6,643 nt of DNA from an uncultured Planctomycetaceae bacterium (GTDB lineage Bacteria > Planctomycetota > Planctomycetia > Pirellulales > Thermoguttaceae): NCBI GenBank assembly GCA_947307005.1, contig CAMZHY010000216.1, positions 1 through 6,643 on the forward strand, written 5' to 3'. Positions 1-6,341 of the stretch are shown here, piece after piece. How positions within the stretch are numbered: position 1 is the first letter of the stretch; each line of letters begins with the position of its first letter. Made by a program: the position numbers and the translations under genes. The notes beneath the pieces were generated by a model that ran no database searches, was not told the origin of the DNA, and worked only from the letters and a program-made list of their open reading frames with translations.

Positions 1-1497
1 CCTTTCCCTTCCCCATTTGACGCGATCGAGCCGCTTCCCGGCGTTTCTCCCGTTGAATACGCGAAGGCTTGCGGATTGACGGCGCCGCGCTTCGACTCGG
101 TCGTCTCTCAGGACGCGCGCGTCGCGGCGCTCTTTGAAGAACGCGAAACGTTCGCATGGCGGCGGTTCCGCGACGGGCAAGAATCCGAGGATTCATTCTT
201 GAACGACGTTCGAACTCGCGGCGTCGGAATCGCCGGCGCGGGTCTGATGGGGATTTCTATCGCCTCGTCGTTCCTTAACGCGCAAATCCCCGCGACGCTC
301 TACGACCCCAGCGAAGAAGCGCGAAATTCGGCCCCGGAACGCGCAAAACGGGAACTCGAAACGTTGCGACAAAACACGGGGAAAGCGCTTCCCAACGCAA
401 CGAAAGAAAAACAAGAAGTCGAAAGACTCGTTTCAACCTTTCTGCGGTTGACCGACCGCCTCGAAGACGTCGCCGCCGCGCCCGTCGTCGTCGAATCAAC
501 TCCTGAAAAACAACGCGTCAAAGCAAAGCTATACCGCGAACTTGACGCGCGCTCCGCGCCAAACTCCCCCGTAACCCTGCTGACAAACACCTCGTCGCTA
601 ACGATTGCGGAGCTTTCGTCGTCGCTCCCCCGCGACGACGAAGGTCGCGCTATAAGCGCGGCGCGATTCGCAAGTTTCCACTTCTTTCATCCCGCCGCCA
701 AACATCGACCCGTCGAAATTGCGATCGGCGCCGACGCTTCGGGTCAAACGGCGCGTCGCGGAAAGGCGCTGGCGGAAGCGATCGGCAGAATCCCCATGAT
801 CGTCGGGGATTCGCCCGGATTTCTCGTCAATCGGCTGCTCCAGGCGTATCTCGGCGAGGCGCTCTTCGCGCTCGACGAAGGCGTCGACGCGGCGCGTCTG
901 GAAAACGCGTGTCTGCGATTCGGCATGGAAGGTCCGCCGCTGCGCGCTATCGACGAAATCGGCGTCGACGTCTCCCTACGCGCCGGCCTGTCCTTCTACA
1001 AAGCGTTTCCCGAACGCTCAAGCGATTCGGCGGTTCTTTCGGAACTGGTTCGCGCCGGTCGACTCGGTCGTAAATCGCGTCGCGGATTCTATAACTACGG
1101 CTCCTCCGTAAGTTGGCGCGACGACGCGACGTTCGACGCGAATATTGCAGCGCTCCAAGCGCTCGCCGCCTCTCCTGCGATTCCAGACGTTCCGACCCGC
1201 TTTCATTCGGACGAAGCGCTCGTCTTGCGATTTCTCGTCGCGACGCTTTTCGACGCGGCGCGACTCGTCGAAGAAGGCGTCGTTCGCTCGCTGCGCGAAG
1301 CGGACGCGGCGCTCGTGCTCGCGCTCGGTTTCCCCAAGGAGAAAGGCGGGATCGGCTACTGGTCGCTGGCGTTCGGTCTCGATCGTCTCCTTGCGGCGGC
1401 GCGCGAATTTGCGCCGCTCGGCAAACGCTTCGCGCCGCCGAAGTCGATTGTCGAACTCGCAAAATCTCTCGCGCTCGGCAACCGCGACGGGACTTGA
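1..1497 (+). CDS. fadJ: 3-hydroxyacyl-CoA dehydrogenase part of a FadJ/FadB-type multifunctional beta-oxidation protein, 5'-truncated by the window edge
   Basis: The frame is open from base 1 to the TGA at 1495-1497, giving 498 visible residues. It oxidises L-3-hydroxyacyl-CoA with NAD+ in fatty-acid beta-oxidation, in the cytoplasm. Visible residues 1-73 resemble the linker that follows the crotonase domain in FadB/FadJ/HADHA proteins, so an enoyl-CoA hydratase domain is probably encoded upstream. The NAD-binding motif GAGLMG is at nt 235-252. The catalytic residues known from this family are all present: a Ser in NTSSL, His (nt 679-681), Glu in PVEI (nt 715-717) and Asn in PGFLVNR (nt 829-831). 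The C-terminal domains follow, with GRLGRKSRRGFY in the first and GFPKEKGG in the second, duplicated one. One oddity is HFFHP where the family usually has HFFNP. A TTG at 76 is not a credible start, because it falls inside the conserved linker and has no clear ribosome binding site. FadJ versus FadB cannot be decided without the missing N-terminus. Confidence 0.9.
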   Translation, partial: PFPSPFDAIEPLPGVSPVEYAKACGLTAPRFDSVVSQDARVAALFEERETFAWRRFRDGQESEDSFLNDVRTRGVGIAGAGLMGISIASSFLNAQIPATLYDPSEEARNSAPERAKRELETLRQNTGKALPNATKEKQEVERLVSTFLRLTDRLEDVAAAPVVVESTPEKQRVKAKLYRELDARSAPNSPVTLLTNTSSLTIAELSSSLPRDDEGRAISAARFASFHFFHPAAKHRPVEIAIGADASGQTARRGKALAEAIGRIPMIVGDSPGFLVNRLLQAYLGEALFALDEGVDAARLENACLRFGMEGPPLRAIDEIGVDVSLRAGLSFYKAFPERSSDSAVLSELVRAGRLGRKSRRGFYNYGSSVSWRDDATFDANIAALQALAASPAIPDVPTRFHSDEALVLRFLVATLFDAARLVEEGVVRSLREADAALVLALGFPKEKGGIGYWSLAFGLDRLLAAAREFAPLGKRFAPPKSIVELAKSLALGNRDGT

Positions 1498-1522
1498 TTT
1501 TAAATCGTCGACGCTATACAAT
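1494..1522 (+). promoter_or_regulatory. sigma-70-like promoter for the LRR gene
   Basis: TTGATT at 1494-1499 (four of six matches to TTGACA) and TACAAT at 1517-1522 (five of six matches to TATAAT) are separated by 17 bases. The predicted transcription start is near 1529. The -35 box overlaps the stop codon of the preceding fadJ-like gene, so the LRR gene probably has its own promoter and is not only read through from fadJ. This is a sequence match only. Confidence 0.5.
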
Positions 1523-1530
1523 CGTCGCTA

Positions 1531-1567
1531 GGTTCGTCGTATAAAAATATCGACGCCGCGACGAACC
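1531..1567 (+). promoter_or_regulatory. leader hairpin in the 5' UTR of the LRR gene
   Basis: GGTTCGTCG (1531-1539) and CGACGAACC (1559-1567) form a perfect 9-bp inverted repeat around a 19-base loop that contains an AT-rich core, TATAAAAATAT. It begins within a couple of bases of the predicted transcription start and ends 7 bases before the GGAG at 1575-1578. It could stabilise the mRNA 5' end or modulate translation. It has no T-run after it, so it does not look like an intrinsic terminator for fadJ. Confidence 0.4.
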
Positions 1568-1582
1568 GGAAAGCGGAGTCCT

Positions 1583-3745
1583 ATGATCGACGTTTCGACG
1601 TGTTTAAAGTGGGAGTCGTCCCGAAAGGGCGCGAAGATAACGGGTTGTCTCAAAACGTTCCAAGGGACGCTCGAGATTCCTTCGACGCTCGACGGTCAGC
1701 CCGTCGTCGAAATCAGCGACGGCGCGTTTTCCGGAATTTCCGGATTGACGTCGGTCGTCGTTCCCTCGTCGGTGCAGACGCTCGGACGCCGCGCGTTTCA
1801 GCAGTGTCGGGAGCTCGAAGCGGTTCATCTTCCGCCCAAGCTGTCGGAGATTCCGTCTTGCGCGTTTAAAAACTGTCTGAAACTTGCGGAGATCAAACTT
1901 CCTGAAAGTCTCGTCGCGATCGGTTCGGAGGCGTTTGCGCGGTGCTGCGCGCTCGCGACGGTCGTCGTCAACGATCGGCTCGTTCGGATCGGCTCAAACG
2001 CGTTTGAAAAATGTCTCGCCCTGAAAAGTTTCATTCTCCCGGACAGCGTCGTCGAGGTCGAATCGGGGGCGTTTGCGGGCTGTCTTTCGCTTGAACTTTT
2101 CGTCGTTTCGGAACACGTGAAGGTTCTTGGCGACGGATTTCTCGCGGGCTGCGCGTCGCTTTCCGACGTCAAGCTTTTCAGCGGCAACCGAAGTTTTAGT
2201 CGCAGTTCCGAGGGAATCCTCTTTTCCAAAGATCTCAAAAAGTTGATTTTCTATCCGGCCGGACGGAAAGAAAAATCTTACGAGATTCCGGAGGAAACGA
2301 CGGAAATCGGAGCGCGGGCGTTCGAAGGAATCGCCGCGCTCGGGTCCGTGACGTTCCACGACGGGGTCGTCTCGATCGGCGACAAGGCGTTCCGCAAATG
2401 CACGGGGCTTGAATCGATCGAACTTGGCGCCAACGTGAGTCGAATCGGAATCGGCGCCTTCAAAGGCTGCTCCTCCGTCAGACGGATTAAATTTCCCCCG
2501 TCTCTCGCCGAAATTCCCGAAGACGCCTTCAGCGGATGTTCGTCCCTCATAGAACTGCGGATTCCGAAAAGCGTTGTTCGCATCGGAGACGGCGCGTTTG
2601 AAGACTGCTCGTCGCTTCCGGAAATCGTCGTTACCGACGGAGTGAAAATCGTCGGAAACAACGCGTTCAACGGCTGCTCCATGCTGCGCAAGCTTGTCGT
2701 TCCGGCAAGCGTCGAGACGCTCGGCGATAGCGCTTTCGAAGACTGCGCCAACGAAGACCCGCCGACCGCGATGCGTAAAGTCGAACTCCCCGAAGGACTG
2801 CGCGAAATAGGAAAATGGTGCTTCTCCGACGCGAGTTTCCTCGAATACGTTTCGATTCCTTCGTCGGTCGAAAGGATAGGAACAGGCGCCTTTGCGTTCT
2901 GCTCTTCTCTACAGATTGTCGACGTCGATCCAAACAACCCGAACTATTCGGAGTACGAAGGCGCGCTCTATTCCAAAGACGGCGCGACGCTTTACGTCTA
3001 TCCCGCGGGTCGTTCGGCGAAGCGCTTCGAACTCCCCGAATGGTGCCGCGTTATCGCGCCCAGCGCGTTTGCTCTGAGCGTCAACCTTCGAGAAATCTCG
3101 CTCAGCCCCGACGTCGTCCGCATCGGACGCGGCGCGTTTTCCGGCTCAATGATTCAACGGATTACCATTCCGAAAAAGGTCGATTCGATTCCCGACGACG
3201 CCTTCTGGGGCTGCTCGCGTCTCGAAGAGATCGAACTCCCCGACGCGCTCTCTTGGATCGGGGACCGCGCGTTTCGAGGATGCGCCGCGCTCAAAGAACT
3301 CGCGCTTCCAAGCGCGCTCCGCGTCCTTGGCGACGAGGCGTTCCTCGGCTGCGCAAACCTTCAGAAACTGACGTTCCCCGCGACTCTTACGGAACTTCGC
3401 GGCGCGCCCTTCGTCGAGACGACAAGGCTCGCCGCCGTCGACGTCGCCCCGGGCAATCCCGCCCTTAAATCCAACGACGGCGTCTTGTTCTCCGCCGCCG
3501 GGCTGGAACTGATTCTCTTCCCCGCCGCCAAGGAAATCTCCGAATACGCCGTTCCCGACGGCGTCGCGACGATTCCCGTCGGCGCGTTCCAAACGCCCCG
3601 GTATCTGACGCAGCTTGCAATTCCCCCGAGCGTCACGACAATCGAGAACGGCGCGATCGACCGCAGACTGCGTCTCGTCGTCAAACGCGGCTCCTTCGCT
3701 CACGAATGGGCGACAAGCAACCGTCGAAGTTTCACAACGTATTGA
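1583..3745 (+). CDS. BspA-like leucine-rich repeat (LRR_5) protein, 720 aa, no visible signal peptide
   Basis: This is a solenoid protein of BspA/LRR_5 repeats, a family usually involved in protein or surface binding; the partner here is unknown. The repeat is about 23 residues, with a core like IGxxAFxxCxxLxxIxLPxSV. The AF positions fall at residues 48, 71, 94, 117, 140, 163 and 185, then 246 to 384 in exact steps of 23, then 413 and 436, then 495 to 609, then 668 and 691, about 24 units in all. Three family-typical insert modules (about 201-238, 451-488 and 624-659) carry a GxLxSxxGxxLxxxPA-type pattern and divide the solenoid into blocks. An extra six residues lie near 390. The C-terminus, with GSFAHEWA at 703-710, resembles the cap usual in the family. 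The ATG follows GGAG (1575-1578) and GGAAAG (1568-1573). An in-frame TAG at 1529 rules out a longer N-terminus. The N-terminus is polar and no membrane segment is visible, so cytoplasmic location or non-classical export is inferred. It has its own promoter and ends at the terminator at 3761. Confidence 0.9.
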   Translation: MIDVSTCLKWESSRKGAKITGCLKTFQGTLEIPSTLDGQPVVEISDGAFSGISGLTSVVVPSSVQTLGRRAFQQCRELEAVHLPPKLSEIPSCAFKNCLKLAEIKLPESLVAIGSEAFARCCALATVVVNDRLVRIGSNAFEKCLALKSFILPDSVVEVESGAFAGCLSLELFVVSEHVKVLGDGFLAGCASLSDVKLFSGNRSFSRSSEGILFSKDLKKLIFYPAGRKEKSYEIPEETTEIGARAFEGIAALGSVTFHDGVVSIGDKAFRKCTGLESIELGANVSRIGIGAFKGCSSVRRIKFPPSLAEIPEDAFSGCSSLIELRIPKSVVRIGDGAFEDCSSLPEIVVTDGVKIVGNNAFNGCSMLRKLVVPASVETLGDSAFEDCANEDPPTAMRKVELPEGLREIGKWCFSDASFLEYVSIPSSVERIGTGAFAFCSSLQIVDVDPNNPNYSEYEGALYSKDGATLYVYPAGRSAKRFELPEWCRVIAPSAFALSVNLREISLSPDVVRIGRGAFSGSMIQRITIPKKVDSIPDDAFWGCSRLEEIELPDALSWIGDRAFRGCAALKELALPSALRVLGDEAFLGCANLQKLTFPATLTELRGAPFVETTRLAAVDVAPGNPALKSNDGVLFSAAGLELILFPAAKEISEYAVPDGVATIPVGAFQTPRYLTQLAIPPSVTTIENGAIDRRLRLVVKRGSFAHEWATSNRRSFTTY

Positions 3746-3760
3746 CGCCGCTCTAAAGCG

Positions 3761-3804
3761 AAAAGCCCGAACCTTCGCCGGTAAGGCGCAAGTTCGGGCT
3801 TTTT
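3761..3804. terminator. bidirectional intrinsic terminator between convergent genes
   Basis: AAAAGCCCGAAC pairs with GTTCGGGCTTTT, and the stem continues inward through CGCC (3776-3779) and GGCG (3785-3788) after two mismatches. The loop is GGTAA. On the plus strand the stem runs into TTTTT (3800-3804), which suits the LRR gene. On the minus strand it ends in TTTT followed by CGCTTT, which suits the sigma-factor gene whose stop is at 3869. Confidence 0.9.
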
Positions 3805-3810
3805 CGTCGA

Positions 3811-3825
3811 CCGTTTCTGAAACGG
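3811..3825. repeat. 15-bp palindrome CCGTTTCTGAAACGG
   Basis: Two perfect 7-base arms flank a single central T, between the shared terminator and the 3' end of the sigma gene. As RNA it would form a 6-bp stem with a 3-base loop, but no T-run follows on either strand. It may be an operator-like site, a second hairpin in the sigma mRNA tail, or chance. Confidence 0.35.
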
Positions 3826-3868
3826 GGCGCGGAAAACGCGTTAGGTTCGCTCAAAGCGCGATTTCCAA

Positions 3869-4528
3869 TCACGCGGCGCCGCCGGCTCCTCGCCGTCTGG
3901 CGCGGTCAAGGGCGGACGCCTGTCTTTCCCGACGCTCGGCGCGTTCGATTTCGCGGCGCATTTTCTTAAAGGCGGCGCGCGCGAGGCGGCTCGTCCACGA
4001 TTGCGAGACGCCGAGTTCTTTGGCGATCTCCTCCTGCGTCTTTCCGTCGAAGCACAGTTTTCGAACAACGAGCCGAGAACGCGGATCGAGGGAGTCCAAC
4101 GCCGCGACGGCGCGATCGACGAGCGTCTCGCGCTCTTCGCGTTCGTCTCGCGACGCTCGCGTCTCCCAATCGCGCTCGTCGATCGGGTCGAAGTCGTCGT
4201 CGAAAGGCTGGGCGCCGAAACGACGTTGGCGCAGGACGAGACGCGATTCGTTGCGAATCGCCTTGTCGATCTGATACGAGAGCCAGTACGCGTATTTCAC
4301 GCCCTTCTCCGCGTCGAACCGTTCGACCGCGATCGCGACCCCGATCAGTCCGGCGGCGAGCTTTTCGTCGTAACTGAGCGCGTCCCCGTAGCCGTAAAGT
4401 TCGATCATCCGCCGAACGATCGGGATATGGCGTTCAACTTCCTCGTTTGTCGCGCGTTCAAAGCGCGATATTCCATTCCAAAGGGGCGCGTCGGATTCCG
4501 ACGCGGTCGTTTTCATAACGTCGTTCAT
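3869..4528 (-). CDS. small sigma-70 family RNA polymerase sigma factor (regions 2 and 4), 219 aa
   Basis: It should direct RNA polymerase to a subset of promoters. Region 2 spans about residues 24-95, with GLIGVAIAVERFDAEKGVKY followed by YWLSYQIDKAIRNE, matching the core-binding and -10-recognition helices of sigma-70 proteins. Region 4 spans about 136-194 and includes a helix-turn-helix with KTQEEIAKELGVSQSWTSRL. Regions 1.1 and 3 are absent. The two domains are joined by a short, highly charged linker rich in Asp, Glu and Arg (about 104-135), and the C-terminal tail is Arg-rich. The ATG at 4528 is chosen because AAGGAAAGGA lies 8 bases upstream; a TTG at 4564 would make that ribosome binding site coding. 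It lies 63 bases downstream of terL on the same strand, so the two are probably cotranscribed. The closest group (alternative SigB/F-like or phage-type sigma) is not resolved. The target promoters are unknown. Confidence 0.85.
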   Translation of the reverse strand: MNDVMKTTASESDAPLWNGISRFERATNEEVERHIPIVRRMIELYGYGDALSYDEKLAAGLIGVAIAVERFDAEKGVKYAYWLSYQIDKAIRNESRLVLRQRRFGAQPFDDDFDPIDERDWETRASRDEREERETLVDRAVAALDSLDPRSRLVVRKLCFDGKTQEEIAKELGVSQSWTSRLARAAFKKMRREIERAERRERQASALDRARRRGAGGAA

Positions 4529-4536
4529 GGAGCGAA

Positions 4537-4546
4537 TCCTTTCCTT
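4537..4546 (-). promoter_or_regulatory. ribosome binding site of the sigma gene
   Basis: Read on the minus strand this is AAGGAAAGGA, 8 bases before the ATG at 4528. It decides the start in favour of the ATG over the in-frame TTG at 4564, which has no comparable site. Confidence 0.7.
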
Positions 4547-4591
4547 TTCAAACAGAAAAAACAATCGTAAAACGTCGTTTGCGTCGACGGG

Positions 4592-5893
4592 TCACACGCC
4601 GAGAAAGCCGCCGACGCAGTCTCCGCCGTCGTCGGCGAGCGCGGTAATCGCCCAAACGAGCGCGTCGAGTCGATCGACGCTCTGATTCGGCGTCGACGGG
4701 CCGGCGTAGGACGTCATTTCCTCTTCCAGTTCGGGAAAGACCCCGACGTGCCGAACGCGACCGTGCTGATAGAGGATCGCGATCGGTTCGGCGCGCAAAA
4801 TTTTGCCGCGCGTGGCGCGAACGGGACGCGTCGGCAGGTTTGGATCAATCTGTCGCAGGGCGGAAGCGACGAGATCGCCCCCTTGGTTCGTCTCGACGAC
4901 GACCGCGTCCCCTTGCCAGAATCGATACGTCTCGACGACCTCGCGCGCCCAGCGATCCGGAGACGCGTTGAGGGACCGATCGTCGAGCACGTAGAAGCTC
5001 GGACGCCCGTCGGGCGCAAGGACCCGTCCCGCGACGACGATTCCCGTATTGTCGCTGCGCTCGCCGCTTGTCACGGCGGGGTCGACGCCGACGACGACGC
5101 GTTCAAGATCGCGAGGAACCTCGACGACGCGGTTGGCGTCGATCGTTTCCTGTTTCCAGAGCGCGTTTTCGGAATCGTTGGCGAATTCGCCGTATAAAAA
5201 CCGCTTCTTCATGCGTTCGGACCCGGACGCAAGCGTCGAGGAAATATAGTTTTCGGGCAGATTTTCCGCGTTGTCCGCCGGGTTGATTTGAATCGCGCCG
5301 TAGGTCTCGAAATCGGCGAGCCGGACGCGCGTCGTCGGATTGATTCCCTCGATAAAGAGGCGATAGGTCCAGTGCGAACGCCCCGGAGGGTTGCAATCGA
5401 AGAAGGCGCGATTCTTGAGCGGGACGCCGTCGCGGTCGAACCGTCGCTGGGCGAGTCGAGTCGTCGCGATCTCGACGGAGGAATAGGCGATTTCGGAACA
5501 TTCGTTGAAGTAAATTCCCGCGTATTCGCGCCCAAGAATCCGTTCGACGCGGCGCTCGTCGTCGAGTCCGACGAACCAGAACTCCGCGTCGACGCCGGGA
5601 ATCACGATGCGCGCGTCGGAGAGGTTCCGACGGTATTCCACGCCCGGAAACGAGAGCTCGAGCATCTTCGGAAAGGTGTCGTCGAAAACGGAATTCTTCA
5701 CGGCGTTGAAATAACGACGAAAGACGGCGTACCGACCGCCGTATCGCATCCCGATCGCGGCGAGCGCGTGGCAGAACTCAAACGTTTTCCCCGACCGCGA
5801 CCCGCCGTAGGCAAGGATTCTCGTCTTCTCGCGTATCAACTTTCGAAGCGCGAGCTGCGCGGTCGTCGGACGATATCGAGTCGGCTTTTCCAC
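4592..5893 (-). CDS. terL: phage-type terminase large subunit (ATPase plus RNase H-like nuclease), 433 aa
   Basis: Large terminases drive DNA into a procapsid and cut it at the start and end of packaging. The ATPase domain has Walker A GGSRSGKT (residues 30-37), Walker B GIYFNE with the catalytic Glu at 131, and a coupling motif FFDCNPP (164-170) followed by HW. The C-terminal nuclease domain has acidic residues at the expected places: D271 in VGVDPA, E334 in VVVETN and D410 in RLDALVW. It resembles the Terminase_6 type, also seen in gene transfer agents. The length is normal for a complete protein and no frameshift is visible. The GTG start is supported by AGGGAGG (5903-5909) 9 bases upstream. 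No small subunit, portal, protease or capsid gene is visible on either side; the next gene downstream is a sigma factor. Base and codon use look like those of the neighbours, so if it was acquired it is either ameliorated or from a similar host. Packaging activity here is inferred from the motifs only. Confidence 0.92.
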   Translation of the reverse strand: MEKPTRYRPTTAQLALRKLIREKTRILAYGGSRSGKTFEFCHALAAIGMRYGGRYAVFRRYFNAVKNSVFDDTFPKMLELSFPGVEYRRNLSDARIVIPGVDAEFWFVGLDDERRVERILGREYAGIYFNECSEIAYSSVEIATTRLAQRRFDRDGVPLKNRAFFDCNPPGRSHWTYRLFIEGINPTTRVRLADFETYGAIQINPADNAENLPENYISSTLASGSERMKKRFLYGEFANDSENALWKQETIDANRVVEVPRDLERVVVGVDPAVTSGERSDNTGIVVAGRVLAPDGRPSFYVLDDRSLNASPDRWAREVVETYRFWQGDAVVVETNQGGDLVASALRQIDPNLPTRPVRATRGKILRAEPIAILYQHGRVRHVGVFPELEEEMTSYAGPSTPNQSVDRLDALVWAITALADDGGDCVGGFLGV

Positions 5894-5902
5894 GCGTCGG
5901 CG

Positions 5903-5909
5903 CCTCCCT
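5903..5909 (-). promoter_or_regulatory. ribosome binding site of terL
   Basis: Read on the minus strand this is AGGGAGG, 9 bases from the GTG at 5893. It is the strongest Shine-Dalgarno match in the window and supports the GTG start. Confidence 0.75.
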
Positions 5910-5925
5910 GCGACGCAAGCGTCGC
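5910..5925. repeat. palindrome GCGACGC-AA-GCGTCGC abutting the terL ribosome binding site
   Basis: Perfect 7-base arms around a 2-base centre end exactly where the ribosome binding site begins. It could be an operator or an mRNA hairpin controlling access to that site. GCGACG and CGTCGC words are very common in this sequence, so chance is a real alternative. Confidence 0.35.
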
Positions 5926-6340
5926 GCGTTATTTAATTTTTAGAACCAATACGTCGTTTCTTCTTCCCGTCCAATCGGACGCGCGAGATCGCCGAAAAAG
6001 GAATCGACGCTCGTCAATCCGTTGAATAATTCGAGTAGACGCCGAACCGGATCGAGACGCGACGCCTCCTCGCATTCATCTCGTCCTCTCCATAATAACC
6101 TAAAAATGAAAAAAGAGAAGATAATTTTTCTAATAATTTAGAGAAATTAAAAACGTCGTTCTATTTTCGCAACGATATTCTCTTATTGGCGGCGTTCCCC
6201 AAGCGCGAAATCGTAGGCCGACGCGCGAATCGCTCGCCTTAAAATCGAGTCGTTTCCGAGAGAAGCCCGAACGGCGTCGGCGAGTTCGCGGCGCCTCCCG
6301 CGACCGTCTCGACGTTTGTTGGAAAAAAAGCCGTTCGCCC
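5926..6340. other. gene-free interval between terL and the tRNA-Leu promoter
   Basis: I see no credible coding region here. The short open frames are Arg-rich, lack good start sites and resemble no family I know. No clear -35/-10 pair for terL could be identified on the minus strand, although the AT-rich stretch at 5930-5945 just upstream of its leader could hold one. A small inverted repeat, CGTCC-AATC-GGACG, lies at 5968-5981, and an AT-rich island lies at 6091-6150. Confidence 0.6.
6091..6150. other. strongly AT-rich island with an imperfect inverted repeat
   Basis: Only 10 of the 60 bases are G or C, in an otherwise GC-rich window. It contains AATTTTTCT (6123-6131) and AGAGAAATT (6140-6148), which pair with one imperfection across an 8-base loop. 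The role is unknown: it could be an upstream promoter element, a protein-binding or easily melted site, a minus-strand terminator (T-rich after the hairpin on that strand), or an element junction. Confidence 0.5.
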
Positions 6341-6341
6341 C

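Noticed and set aside
76..1497. A complete 473-residue gene starting at TTG 76
   Set aside because: The frame is open to base 1 and the upstream residues continue the linker typical of multifunctional FadB/FadJ proteins. There is also no good ribosome binding site before 76, so the gene is cut by the window edge.
947..1521. Long minus-strand open frames opposite the fadJ-like gene
   Set aside because: They are Arg-rich, resemble no family and are shadows caused by GC-rich codons of the real gene.
2278..2937. 219-residue minus-strand open frame opposite the LRR gene
   Set aside because: It mirrors the repeats of the sense protein, so its regularity is inherited from the LRR code. It has no promoter or ribosome binding site that I can see.
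3869..4564. Sigma gene starting at TTG 4564 (231 residues)
   Set aside because: The extra 12 codons cover a strong ribosome binding site for the ATG at 4528 and match nothing in the family.
3615..4570. Plus-strand open frames opposite the sigma gene
   Set aside because: Their products are low-complexity Ser/Arg-rich or shadow-like, while the opposite strand has clear sigma-70 motifs. One also runs through the shared terminator.
5944..5974. Promoter for terL (minus-strand TTGGAC and TATTGG, 17 bases apart)
   Set aside because: The -10 match is only three of six, too weak to call.
5288..6025. 245-residue plus-strand open frame across the terL start and leader
   Set aside because: It lies mostly antisense to the conserved terL ATPase domain and shows no recognisable motifs.
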